Below are positions 34,132 to 44,131 of a stretch of 64,000 nt of DNA, piece by piece. Under the pieces are notes generated by a model that ran no database searches, was not told the DNA's origin, and saw nothing but the letters and a program-made list of their open reading frames with translations. This DNA is from CAZBWP01 sp964630265 (GTDB taxonomy: Bacteria; Pseudomonadota; Alphaproteobacteria; Rhodospirillales; Defluviicoccaceae). The position numbers and the translations under genes are program-made. The stretch is taken from the NCBI GenBank assembly GCA_964630265.1, contig CAZVRW010000014.1, positions 1 through 64,000 on the forward strand, in the 5' to 3' direction. The first letter of the stretch is position 1. Each line of letters begins with the position of its first letter.

Positions 34132-34606
34132 CGTCGGTCTTCAGCGACAGACCCAGGGTTTCGCCGACCCGCCGTTCCTCCCGGGCGACGGTGGCGGCGA
34201 TCGGCTGCTCCGCGTCCAAACAATGGATGAGCAGGGCGCCATCGTGGCCGCCGGCGGCGAGGGTCCCCGGCATCAGGCTCAATACGCTGGCGAGCGACAC
34301 CCTGGGCGCTCCCGCTGGCAGCCGGACGTCATGGGTGAGCCAAGCCGGGCGCAGGGGCAGGCGCGGATGCAGCGCCCGAACCGCCACGTCGATGCCGCCG
34401 GAAACGGACTCGGCGATGAAGCCCGGCACCAACCTGAGCAGCGCCGTCAGCCGCACCGGGCGCCCCGTCGGCGGCAGCAACCGAAGACTGGCGCCGGCGG
34501 CGACGCCGGCAGCGACGGCGCCCACCAGCCACGCCGAGGCGTCGTTTCCCGTCAGCACCAGCCACAGGCCGAACAACAAAGCAAAGCGTTTCAGGAGAAT
34601 GGTCAT
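34124..34606 (-). CDS. mrpE: MrpE subunit, module 1
   Basis: The 160-residue protein starts MTILLKRFALLFGLWLVLTG, then has a second hydrophobic segment and the MnhE soluble domain (SLASVLSLMPGTLAAGG). It is the first gene of module 1. The frame is open to 34666, but the ATG at 34606 begins the membrane segment. The 249-bp divergent spacer to the DsbA-family gene should carry the module promoter; none was identified. Confidence 0.9.
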   Translation of the reverse strand: MTILLKRFALLFGLWLVLTGNDASAWLVGAVAAGVAAGASLRLLPPTGRPVRLTALLRLVPGFIAESVSGGIDVAVRALHPRLPLRPAWLTHDVRLPAGAPRVSLASVLSLMPGTLAAGGHDGALLIHCLDAEQPIAATVAREERRVGETLGLSLKTDDA

Positions 34607-34855
34607 CGCGGCCCCGGCTTCGAGCGAACGCGACCGGACCCTTCCACATTTCGCCGGCTCGCTCAACGACTACTCGACCGGCCGGTGCCGCCGCCACGGC
34701 GTGGCACGCCGGTGCGGCGCCGCGTCGTGACAGGACCATCGCCATTCGGTCGAACCTAAGATAGGCTCCCTGGTCTCGTGTCGAAACGCGCGTCCGGTGG
34801 CGCGGTGGCTGCCGCGGCGAGGCGTGCGGGGGGAGGCTCGCAGGGGAGACTCGCA

Positions 34856-35503
34856 ATGGTCGCTGACACAGACATCGATCATCCGCCGGACAGGCGCATT
34901 CTCTACGTCGCCGATCCCATGTGCTCCTGGTGCTGGGGGTTTTCGCCGGTGATCGAGGCGATTGCCGCGGCGGCGGCCGGCCGGGCCTGGGTCAAGGTGG
35001 TGGTCGGCGGTTTGCGTCCGGGCACCCCTGAGCCGATGACGGCGCCGGCCAAGGCCGCCGTGCGCCAACACTGGGAGCACGTCCTGGCGGAAACCGGGCA
35101 GCCCTTCGACTTCGGGTTTTTCGAGCACGCGGCCTTCGTCTACGACACCGAGCCCGCGTGCCGCGCCGTCGTCGTCGTGCGTGGCCTCGATCCGGCCGCG
35201 GCACTGCCCTACTTCGCCAGCGTCCAGCGGGCGTTCTATGCCGGCGGCCGCGACGTCACCGCGGGCGACGTGCTCGCCGATCTCGCTGCGGGCTTTGTCG
35301 AGGCCGGCGCCTTCCGCGAGCGCTTCGTCGCGCCCGAGTGGCTGGCGGCGACGCGCTCGGACTTCGCCCTCGCCCAGACTCTCGGCATCGCCGGCTTCCC
35401 GGCCGTGGTGCTCGCCGACGACGATGGCTATCGCCTGCTCACCATGGGCTACCAGCCGTTCGAAGCCCTGCGCGCGCCGCTCGAGCAGTGGCTTTCCCCG
35501 TAG
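34856..35503 (+). CDS. DsbA family protein (FrnE-like thioredoxin fold)
   Basis: The 215-residue protein contains the active-site CSWCWG in LYVADPMCSWCWGFSPV near residue 22-28 and a cis-Pro loop GIAGFPAVVL near 180. It has no signal peptide, so it is probably a cytoplasmic FrnE/2-hydroxychromene-isomerase-type DsbA relative. The ATG at 34856 has GGGGAG 8 bases upstream. It ends 88 bases before argG; a functional link is not evident. Confidence 0.88.
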   Translation: MVADTDIDHPPDRRILYVADPMCSWCWGFSPVIEAIAAAAAGRAWVKVVVGGLRPGTPEPMTAPAKAAVRQHWEHVLAETGQPFDFGFFEHAAFVYDTEPACRAVVVVRGLDPAAALPYFASVQRAFYAGGRDVTAGDVLADLAAGFVEAGAFRERFVAPEWLAATRSDFALAQTLGIAGFPAVVLADDDGYRLLTMGYQPFEALRAPLEQWLSP

Positions 35504-35591
35504 TCGCGACGCGGCACGGCTGCCCGTTGCCCATCGCCCCGAACCGCCTATACTGCCGCGCTTTCGCGGACACGCAGGGGGATGCTTGGTG

Positions 35592-36803
35592 ATGGCCGAT
35601 GCCGTAAGGAAGGTGGTTCTCGCGTATTCGGGCGGACTCGACACGTCGGTGCTGTTGCGCTGGCTGAAGGACGCCTACGGCTGCGAGGTGGTGACGTTCA
35701 CCGCCGACGTCGGCCAGGGCGAGGAGTTGGAGCCGGCGCGGCGCAAGGCCGAGATGCTGGGGGTTCGGGAGATCTTCGTCGAGGATCTGCGCGAGACGTT
35801 CGTCCGCGAGTATGTCTTCCCCATGTTCCGGGCGAACGCCCTCTACGAAGGGGTCTATCTGCTCGGCACGTCGATCGCCCGGCCGCTGATCGCCAAGCGG
35901 CAGATCGAGATCGCCGAGGCGGTCGGTGCCGACGCGGTGGCGCACGGGGCCACTGGCAAGGGCAACGACCAGGTGCGCTTCGAACTCACCTACTATGCCC
36001 TGAAGCCGGACATCCGGGTGATCGCGCCGTGGCGCGAATGGGACCTCACCTCCCGATCGAAGTTGATCGAGTACGCCGAGCGCCACCAGATCCCCATCCC
36101 CACCGACAAGCGCGGCGAGGCACCCTATTCCATGGATGCCAACCTGCTGCACATCTCATACGAGGGCCGCGCCCTCGAGGACCCGTGGCAGGAGCCGGAC
36201 GAGGGCATGTTCCTGCGCACCGTCGCGCCGGAAGCCGCGCCCGACACCCCCGCCGTTGTCGAGATCGATTTCGAAAAGGGTGATCCCGTCGCCGTCGACG
36301 GCGAGCGGTTGTCACCGGCGACGCTGCTCGACCGGCTCAACGTGCTGGCGGGGGCGCATGGCGTCGGCCGCGTCGATCTGGTGGAGAACCGCTTCGTCGG
36401 CATGAAGTCGCGCGGCGTCTACGAGACGCCCGGCGGCACGGTGCTGCTGCACGCGCGCCGGGCCGTCGAGAGCCTGACGCTCGATCGCGGTGCCGCCCAC
36501 CTCAAGGACGAGCTGATGCCGCGCTACGCCGAACTCGTCTACAACGGCTTCTGGTTCGCACCGGAGCGGGAGGCGTTGCAGGCCGCCATCGATCACACCC
36601 AGGCGATGGTCACCGGCACGGCGCGGCTGAAGCTCTACAAGGGCAACGTCATCGTCACCGGCCGCCGCTCGCCCCTGAGCCTCTACGACGAGAACGTCGC
36701 CACCTTCGAGGCCGACACCGTCTACGACCAGCACGATGCCGAAGGCTTCATCAAGCTGAACGCGTTGCGCCTGCGCTTGGCCCGCGCCCGCCGCGGCGGC
36801 TAA
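35592..36803 (+). CDS. argG: Argininosuccinate synthase
   Basis: The 403-residue protein starts with the ATP-pyrophosphatase loop VVLAYSGGLDTSVLL. It carries HGATGKGNDQVRFE, the citrulline/aspartate-binding block, and EAPYSMDANLLHISYEG. It joins citrulline and aspartate in arginine synthesis. The frame is open upstream to 35181, but the ATG at 35592 gives the family length. It overlaps the convergent small gene by its stop codon. Confidence 0.97.
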   Translation: MADAVRKVVLAYSGGLDTSVLLRWLKDAYGCEVVTFTADVGQGEELEPARRKAEMLGVREIFVEDLRETFVREYVFPMFRANALYEGVYLLGTSIARPLIAKRQIEIAEAVGADAVAHGATGKGNDQVRFELTYYALKPDIRVIAPWREWDLTSRSKLIEYAERHQIPIPTDKRGEAPYSMDANLLHISYEGRALEDPWQEPDEGMFLRTVAPEAAPDTPAVVEIDFEKGDPVAVDGERLSPATLLDRLNVLAGAHGVGRVDLVENRFVGMKSRGVYETPGGTVLLHARRAVESLTLDRGAAHLKDELMPRYAELVYNGFWFAPEREALQAAIDHTQAMVTGTARLKLYKGNVIVTGRRSPLSLYDENVATFEADTVYDQHDAEGFIKLNALRLRLARARRGG

Positions 36804-37147
36804 TCCTCGGTCGGGCCGAGCAGCGCGTCCAACTCTTCCTGCGTCAGGGTGACGGCGGCGCCGGCCCGATCCCATCGCCGGTCGTCCGGGCCGCGACGAT
36901 CGGCCTCGGTGCGGCGCTCGTCGAGCGTCCGGCGGTCGTCGAAACTGCGAAAGGCATAAGGGCGCACGGCGCCCGGCGGGCTGGGGGTGCGCAGGCCGCT
37001 GCCCCGCCGATCGCGCAGGCCGCGACGGTCGTCCTCGCCGCGGCGGTCGCCGTCGTCGCGCCGGTCGATACCGGCACGGCGTTCGCCAGCACCCGCGTCC
37101 GTGCCCATCGCTTCCGGGTCAGCCCGGTTCTCGTCGCCCACCGCCAT
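36800..37147 (-). CDS. Asp/Arg-repeat protein with FliM-like C-terminal motif
   Basis: The protein of about 115 residues is mostly repeated Asp-Arg-Arg-Gly type units (GIDRRDDGDRRGEDDRRG and DERRTEADRRGPDDRR). It ends with LTQEELDALLG, close to the LSQDEIDALL motif at the N-terminus of FliM and some other alphaproteobacterial proteins. I do not recognise a named family. It is probably intrinsically disordered, with the tail as a possible binding peptide. The start is uncertain: ATG at 37147 or GTG at 37198. It converges on argG. Confidence 0.6.
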   Translation of the reverse strand: MAVGDENRADPEAMGTDAGAGERRAGIDRRDDGDRRGEDDRRGLRDRRGSGLRTPSPPGAVRPYAFRSFDDRRTLDERRTEADRRGPDDRRWDRAGAAVTLTQEELDALLGPTED

Positions 37148-37255
37148 CGCTTCGCCCGCCGTCACCGTCCGACCCTGCGTCTGCAGGATCCGGCCCACGA
37201 CCGTAAAGGCGCATGGTGCAGAAAGCGTAAACCGCGCGCCGGTGATCCGGCCGCC

Positions 37256-38152
37256 CTACGCCTGCCGCTCGGCGATGACGCCGCGGCGGATCTCGCGGGT
37301 CCGGGTGAACATGGCTTCCAGCGTCTCGCCCTCGCCCCAGCGGATGGCGCGTTGCAGCGCCGTCAGGTCTTCTGTGAAGCGCTGCAACATCTCCAGCACC
37401 GCCTCGCGGTTGTTGAGGAAGACGTCGCGCCACATCACCGGATCGGAGGCGGCGATGCGGGTGAAATCGCGGAAGCCGCCGGCCGAGTAGCGGATCACCT
37501 CGCGCTTCAGGTGCTCCTCCAGGTCGGCGGCGGTGGAGACGATGGTGTAGGCGATCAGGTGCGGCAGATGTGAGGTCATCGCCAGCACCATGTCATGGTG
37601 CTCGGCGTCGAGGACGTGCACGGTCATCCCCGCCTGCTCCCACATCGCCCGGATCCGGGCGAGTGCCCCCGGATCGGTGCCGGGCGGCGGCGTCAGCACA
37701 CAGAACCGGCCGTCGAACAGCTCGGCGAAGCCGGCGGCCGGGCCGGAGTGCTCGGTACCGGCGATGGGGTGGCCGGGCACCAAGTGCACGCCTTCGGGCA
37801 GGTGCGGGTCCACGTCGCGGATCACCGACTGCTTGGTCGAGCCGACGTCGGTGACAATGCAGCCGGGCTTGAGGCTCGGCGCCATCGCCGCCGCGATCCC
37901 GGCATAGGCACCAAGCGGCGTGCCGAGGACGACGATGTCGGCGCCGTCGACCACCTGCCGCGGATCGGTGGTCATGGTGTCGGCGAGACCCAGGTCGCGC
38001 ACGGTGTCGAGGGTCTTGTGGCTGCGCGCGCACACCGCGATGTGCCCGGCGGCGGCATCTCGGCGCAGCCGGCGGGCCAACGACGAGCCGATCAGCCCGA
38101 CGCCGATCAGCGCGATGCGCTCGACGTGGAACAGCGGAGCGGGCGCGGTCAT
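37256..38152 (-). CDS. tyrA: Prephenate/cyclohexadienyl dehydrogenase
   Basis: The 298-residue protein has the Rossmann motif IALIGVGLIGSSLARRLRR and the catalytic-His segment PGHPIAGTEHSG. Family features TSHLPHLIAYT and GGFRDFTRIAASDPVMWRDV follow. It oxidises prephenate or arogenate toward tyrosine. The ATG overlaps the hisC stop (ATGA). It is the last gene of the aromatic operon with hisC and the chorismate mutase gene. Confidence 0.95.
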   Translation of the reverse strand: MTAPAPLFHVERIALIGVGLIGSSLARRLRRDAAAGHIAVCARSHKTLDTVRDLGLADTMTTDPRQVVDGADIVVLGTPLGAYAGIAAAMAPSLKPGCIVTDVGSTKQSVIRDVDPHLPEGVHLVPGHPIAGTEHSGPAAGFAELFDGRFCVLTPPPGTDPGALARIRAMWEQAGMTVHVLDAEHHDMVLAMTSHLPHLIAYTIVSTAADLEEHLKREVIRYSAGGFRDFTRIAASDPVMWRDVFLNNREAVLEMLQRFTEDLTALQRAIRWGEGETLEAMFTRTREIRRGVIAERQA

Positions 38153-39252
38153 GATGCGAGAAACGCCTCCACGGCGGCGACCGCGGCCCGCATCTCGTCC
38201 TCGCGGCCGATGGTGATGCGGAGCGCGTCGGGCAATCCATAGCCGGCCATGCGCCGGGCGATGATGCCGCGCGCCTTGAGAAAAGCGTCCGCCGCCTCGG
38301 CGTTGCGGTTGGAGACCTTGGGAAAACGCGTCAGCACGAAGTTGCCGTAGCTTTTCGGCACATCGAGACCAAGGGTCCGAAGCCGCTCCGTCGTCCAGGC
38401 GCGCCACTCGGCGTTGTGGGCGCGGGCCATCGCGACGAACGCCTGGTCCCCGAGCGCGGCGAGCCCGGCGACCTGGGCCGGTGTCGCGACATTGAAGGGA
38501 TTGCGGGCGCGGTTGAGCACATCGGCAACCGCCGGCGGACAGTAGGCCCAGCCGAGGCGCGCGCCGCCGAGGCCGTAGATTTTCGAGAACGTCCGGGTGG
38601 TCACCACATTGACGGACGCATCGACCAGCGCCTCGCCGGCTTCGTAGTCGTCAGCCTCCATGTATTCCGCATAGGCGGCGTCGATCACCAGCAGGACCCG
38701 GTCGGGCAGTCCCGCATGCAGCCGGCGCAGTGCGCTTGCCGGCAGATAGCTGCCGGTGGGGTTGTTCGGATTGGCGAGGAAGACGAGGCGCGTGCGCTCG
38801 TTCACCGCGGCAAGGATAGCGTCGACGTCAGCGGTGAGGTCGATTTCGGGCACGGCGACCGGCGTCGCGCCGGCGGTGCGGGCGGCGATGGCATACATGA
38901 GGAAGCCGTGCACGGTGTGGACGACCTCGTCGCCCGGGCCGGCATACGCGCGACAGAGCAGCCCCAACAGTTCGTCCGAACCGGCGCCGCAGACGATGCG
39001 ATCGTCGTCGAGATCCAGGTGTTCCGCGATGGCTCGGCGCAGCGCCGAACAGCCGCCGTCCGGATAACGGTGAATGTCGGCGGCGGTGGCAGCGAGCGCC
39101 TCGACGGCGAGCGGGCTGGGTCCGAGCGCGCTCTCGTTCGACGCCAGCTTGATGATCCGCTTGACCCCGGGGACCGACGACTCACCACCAACGTACGGCT
39201 GAATGTCGAGCAGGCCCGGACGGGGAACGGGACGGGACGCGGCCGCACTCAT
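38149..39252 (-). CDS. hisC: Histidinol-phosphate / aromatic aminotransferase
   Basis: The 367-residue PLP enzyme of fold type I has LASNESALGPSP near the N-terminus, NPNNPTGSYLP, and the PLP Lys in TRTFSKIYGLGGARLGWAY near 235. It is HisC-family. The operon position between chorismate mutase and tyrA suggests it also, or mainly, transaminates aromatic intermediates. ATG overlaps the upstream stop. Confidence 0.93.
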   Translation of the reverse strand: MSAAASRPVPRPGLLDIQPYVGGESSVPGVKRIIKLASNESALGPSPLAVEALAATAADIHRYPDGGCSALRRAIAEHLDLDDDRIVCGAGSDELLGLLCRAYAGPGDEVVHTVHGFLMYAIAARTAGATPVAVPEIDLTADVDAILAAVNERTRLVFLANPNNPTGSYLPASALRRLHAGLPDRVLLVIDAAYAEYMEADDYEAGEALVDASVNVVTTRTFSKIYGLGGARLGWAYCPPAVADVLNRARNPFNVATPAQVAGLAALGDQAFVAMARAHNAEWRAWTTERLRTLGLDVPKSYGNFVLTRFPKVSNRNAEAADAFLKARGIIARRMAGYGLPDALRITIGREDEMRAAVAAVEAFLAS

Positions 39253-40223
39253 CCGGCGGGCGTACCGGCAGGCTTGCCGGTGCGCCGCCCGGCGCCGCGC
39301 GCCGGCGCGGTCACGGTCGGCGGCGATGCCGCGGCGGATTTGGCGGGCGCCGGATCCGCCGGCGCCAATTCCGAAGAAGTCAGCGGCCGGGCATAGCCGC
39401 CGAGCCGGATGCACCGCTTGAACATGCTGCCGAAGCGCTCCTCAAGGGCAGCGAGGCGCGGGTCGTCGGGCGCCACCCAGGCATCGATCTCGAACAGGTA
39501 GAGCCAGGCACCGGTCCCCGAGTCCTCGCGCCACTGCACCACGAGCGTCGGTGCCAGCCCAATGTCGGTGAGCGTCTTACGCACGTGGTTGAGGCCGAGG
39601 CCCGGTTCCAGGTCGAGGCCGAACAGCGAACGGTCTCGGCCGCAGGGCGTCCACGCGATCGGGCAGACGATCAGCGCTTCCAGATCGCCACCAACGCCGT
39701 TGCCACGACCGGCGAACGGCAGCCGTCCGATGATCCTGGGGGCACCCGGCTGGTTGGTGACGATGTGCCGCCACCACGGGTCGGCGTCGTCGTGCGCCAC
39801 CATCGGCAGCACGCCGACCGTGGCATCCTGGCGGTGCACGGCCTCCAGCACCGAACGGACCGAGGCGTGCCGGGTCATCGGCGCGGCGCTGCCGAAGTGG
39901 TCGCGCGCCAGATCCCAATAGCCGCCGTTTTCCAGGGGCGTGAACACGGCGACGGAGAACGGCCCCTCGAAGGCCAGCGTCGCCGTGATGAGCAGCCGCC
40001 AGATCGCCGCGAGGTCGCGCTTCGGGAACGCCCCGCGGTGACGGCCGATGAGGCGATAGATGATTTCCGCCTCGCGTGCGGGGCGAATCTTGATCGCCGC
40101 GTCGCGCTTCAAGGCGCGCACCTGCTCGACCAGTTCGGTGCGGGCAATCACCAGATCCTGGATCTGGTCGTCGATTTCGTCGATCTTCCGCCGAACGGCG
40201 TCCAGTGAGGCGTCCGTGGTCAT
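39249..40223 (-). CDS. Chorismate mutase with degenerate prephenate-dehydratase-like and ACT-like parts
   Basis: The 324-residue protein begins with an AroQ chorismate mutase domain (about 8-90; VRRKIDEIDDQIQDLVIAR, IKIRPAREAEII). The middle (about 90-190; SVRSVLEAVHRQDATVGVLP) recalls prephenate dehydratase, but the catalytic TRF motif is absent: PGAPRIIGRLPF is found instead. The C-terminal part (about 200-285) resembles the ACT domain of P-proteins (LYLFEIDAWVAPDDPR, IRLGGYARP). A Pro/Ala-rich tail ends it. It is the first gene of the hisC-tyrA operon. Mutase activity is likely; dehydratase activity is doubtful. Confidence 0.85.
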   Translation of the reverse strand: MTTDASLDAVRRKIDEIDDQIQDLVIARTELVEQVRALKRDAAIKIRPAREAEIIYRLIGRHRGAFPKRDLAAIWRLLITATLAFEGPFSVAVFTPLENGGYWDLARDHFGSAAPMTRHASVRSVLEAVHRQDATVGVLPMVAHDDADPWWRHIVTNQPGAPRIIGRLPFAGRGNGVGGDLEALIVCPIAWTPCGRDRSLFGLDLEPGLGLNHVRKTLTDIGLAPTLVVQWREDSGTGAWLYLFEIDAWVAPDDPRLAALEERFGSMFKRCIRLGGYARPLTSSELAPADPAPAKSAAASPPTVTAPARGAGRRTGKPAGTPAG

Positions 40224-40381
40224 GGTCCGGTTCCGGGAATGTGGCCACGCGGCCGCAGGGTGCCGCGCCGCGCGGGCCCGATAGAAATACTGACCCGTCC
40301 GTGGGAACGCAAAAGAAAACGTTGACTCGGCCCGAGGCGGGTTTCTAGCTCTCCCGCTCCGGCCCCTGGGACGCGACGCTG

Positions 40382-41580
<1,199 letters not shown>

Positions 41581-41584
<4 letters not shown>

Positions 41585-42201
41585 GAGCGCCGTCACGCGT
41601 ACCCCTGCGCGGCGATCTGCAGATCATCGCCGACATGATCGCCCCCGGCACGCGGGTGCTCGACGTCGGCTGTGGCGATGGCGCGCTGCTGGACTACCTC
41701 GTGCACGAAAAAGGCGTCGACGGCCGCGGCATCGAATTGTCGACCGATGGCGTCAACGCGCTGGTCAGCGCCGGCCTCGCGGTGATCCAGGGCGACGCCG
41801 ATTCGGACCTCTACGACTATCCCGACGCCGCCTTCGACTACGTGGTGCTGAGCCAGACCCTGCAAGCGGTGGAGGCGCCGCGCATCGTCCTCGAACAGTT
41901 GTTGCGCATCGGCCGCCGCGCCATCGTCTCCCTGCCCAACTTCGGCCACTGGCGGGTTCGCTGGTTTTTGCTGGTGCATGGGCGGATGCCGATGAGCGGC
42001 GCCCTGCCCTATGCGTGGTGGAACACGCCGAACATCCACCTGTGCACCATCAAGGACTTTGTCGCCCTGTGCGAGTCCCTGCAGATCGGGATCGAGCGCA
42101 GCGTCTGCCTGGATTCCAACGGCAAGCCGCACCGCATTGGCCGCGGCCTGCGCTTCGCCAATCTGCTCGGCGAGCAGGCCGTCTTCCTGCTGCGCCGCTG
42201 A
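41581..42201 (+). CDS. metW: Methionine biosynthesis protein MetW
   Basis: The 206-residue protein has the SAM-binding motif RVLDVGCGDGALLDYL and the MetW hallmark region LPNFGHWRVRWFLLVHGRMP followed by WWNTPNIHLCTIKDF. It is a methyltransferase-like partner of MetX and is translationally coupled to it here. Its biochemical role is as a MetX activator in some bacteria. Confidence 0.95.
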
Positions 42202-42234
42202 CCCTGCCCAACGCCCCATTCGAGTCCGTCCGCC

Positions 42235-43323
42235 ATGTCGACAGTCAGCCCCGGCAGCCCCGGCAGCCCAAGCATCCCCGGCAGCCCACGCGATCCATTG
42301 CGAACGATCGCGCTGACGCTGTTCATCCTGATCGCCGTCGTGGTCATCCTCGTTCAAGGACGCGCCATCCTGGTGCCGATCGCCATCGCCATCGTCATCT
42401 GGTACATCATCGTCGCATTGTCGCAGGTCATCGCCCGCCTGGCGATCTTCGGGCGCCGGCTGCCGCGGTCCTGGTGCGCCACCGCGGCAATCGGCTGCGT
42501 GTTTCTCGCCTGCTTCATGTTCGTCGAACTCATCCGGCACAGCATTGCGGCCATTCAGGAGGCCGCCCCCCGCTACCAGGAGCGGCTGGATGGATTGCTG
42601 CAGCAGGGCGGCGACATCTTCGGGTTCGGTGACGCGCGCAGCCTGACGCAGATCTCGCACGACATCGACCTGCGCGTTGTCGCCGAGTATTTCGTATCCG
42701 CCGCGACACCCATCGCCTTCGACGGCATCATGATCTTCTTCTACGTGGTTTTCCTGCTGGTCCAGCAGCGGTACATGGCGCCGAAGCTCCGCGCCATCAT
42801 CAGCGACCCCGTGCGTCGCCAAGCCATCGAGGGCGTGGTCCAGGAGATCCACGGCGAGGTGCGCAAGTACATCGGCGTGATGTCCTTCCTCGCACTGGTC
42901 ACCGGCGCCATCACCTATCTGGTGCTGACCCTGGTCGGGATCGATTTCCCGATCCTGTGGTCGGTGGTGATCGGGCTGTTCAGCTTCATCCCGACCATCG
43001 GCACCGCCTTTGGCATCGTGCTGCCGGCGGCCCTCGCCGTGTTGCAGTTCGGCATCGGGGGCGAGTTCGCGATCGTGCTGGCCACTCTCGGCGCGGCGCA
43101 GATCCTGCTCAACAATGTCGGCCAGCCGGCGCTGATGGGACGGTCCCTGAACCTCAGCCCGTTCATGGTGCTTGTGACGCTCTCGACGTGGGGAGCGATC
43201 TGGGGGGTCGTCGGCGCCGTCCTCAGCGTGCCGATCACCGTCTCCATGGCCATCATCTTCTCGCACTTCCCGTCGACCCGGTGGGTCGCGGTGCTTCTGT
43301 CGAGCCAGGGAAAGCCCCGCTGA
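42235..43323 (+). CDS. AI-2E family transporter (PerM/TqsA-like)
   Basis: The 362-residue membrane protein has the PF01594 layout: N-terminal helices, a long amphipathic region (QEAAPRYQERLDGLLQQGG), then helices with LVGIDFPILWSVVIGLFSFIPTIGTAFGI. Such proteins export autoinducer-2-like or other small solutes, or act as antiporters. The N-terminus is Gly/Pro/Ser-rich (SPGSPGSPSIPGSPRDP). It is 33 bases after metW; the link is positional only. Confidence 0.88.
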   Translation: MSTVSPGSPGSPSIPGSPRDPLRTIALTLFILIAVVVILVQGRAILVPIAIAIVIWYIIVALSQVIARLAIFGRRLPRSWCATAAIGCVFLACFMFVELIRHSIAAIQEAAPRYQERLDGLLQQGGDIFGFGDARSLTQISHDIDLRVVAEYFVSAATPIAFDGIMIFFYVVFLLVQQRYMAPKLRAIISDPVRRQAIEGVVQEIHGEVRKYIGVMSFLALVTGAITYLVLTLVGIDFPILWSVVIGLFSFIPTIGTAFGIVLPAALAVLQFGIGGEFAIVLATLGAAQILLNNVGQPALMGRSLNLSPFMVLVTLSTWGAIWGVVGAVLSVPITVSMAIIFSHFPSTRWVAVLLSSQGKPR

Positions 43324-43342
43324 CCGGGCGCCTCCGCCCCCG

Positions 43343-44056
43343 CTACCGCGTGCCGATGGGGACATACGACGTGGCGCGGGCCGTCTCGGCGGTGAACCGC
43401 CCCGAGTAGATCTCCTTCGATGCCTCGACGATGATGACGCCGGCGAGGCCGGTGAACCAGCGCCGGCCCACCTGTTCCAGCGCCGCCGCGGCGGACAGCA
43501 CCACGTTCGAATTGACCGGCGGCACGTAGAGCGCGGTATCCGTCCGCTGCACCGCGAACAGCGTGTCGCCGAGCCCCCGCGTGAGTTGGCCCGGCGAATA
43601 GGGCCGGCCGAAACCAAGCGGCGTGCGCTCCAGTTGCGCCCACAGGCCGCGGCGGTTGGGCACGACGATCAGCAGCCGCCCGCCATCGGTCAGCACCCGC
43701 CACAATTCGCGCAGCAGGGGCCGCGTCGGCTCGGCGCACTCCAGCGCGTGCACCACGAGGATCCGATCCATCGACCGGTCGGCGAACGGCAGTTCCAACT
43801 CGTTGACCAGTGCGGTCAGGCGCGGACCCTCGCTCGGCCAGGGGACGACGCCCTGCGCCTGCGGCATCGTCGCCAGCGCCCGGGCCGCCTCCGCACGGAA
43901 CGCCCCCAAGTAGGGGGTGGCATAGCCGATCCCGAGCACGCTCAGGCCGTGCACGTCCGGCCACATCGCCCGGATGCGCCGGCCGATCATCCGCCGTGCG
44001 ACGCGGCCCAGGCCGGAGGCGTAGAAATCACGCAGGTCGATGGCATCCGTCCACAT
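43343..44056 (-). CDS. Class I SAM-dependent methyltransferase
   Basis: The 237-residue protein fits the methyltransferase-11 type fold. The SAM site is degenerate but positioned normally (LSVLGIGYATPYLGAFR near 40), with the post-motif LPFADRSMDRILVVHALE and LLRELWRVLTDGGRLLIVVP. Its substrate is unknown. The ATG at 44056 is chosen; a GTG at 44065 is possible. It converges on the permease and lies divergent to gloB, a common alphaproteobacterial arrangement. Confidence 0.85.
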   Translation of the reverse strand: MWTDAIDLRDFYASGLGRVARRMIGRRIRAMWPDVHGLSVLGIGYATPYLGAFRAEAARALATMPQAQGVVPWPSEGPRLTALVNELELPFADRSMDRILVVHALECAEPTRPLLRELWRVLTDGGRLLIVVPNRRGLWAQLERTPLGFGRPYSPGQLTRGLGDTLFAVQRTDTALYVPPVNSNVVLSAAAALEQVGRRWFTGLAGVIIVEASKEIYSGRFTAETARATSYVPIGTR

Positions 44057-44131
44057 GACACCCACATGTAGCGCACCCTGGGTCGTCGGCGATAGTATCG
44101 GTGTTCGCCGTCGGCCATGCGGAGACCGCTA

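Noticed and set aside
40224..40381. SAM-II or other methionine riboswitch before metX
   Set aside because: I looked for the conserved riboswitch core and pseudoknot elements and did not find them; only a TTGACT hexamer stands out.
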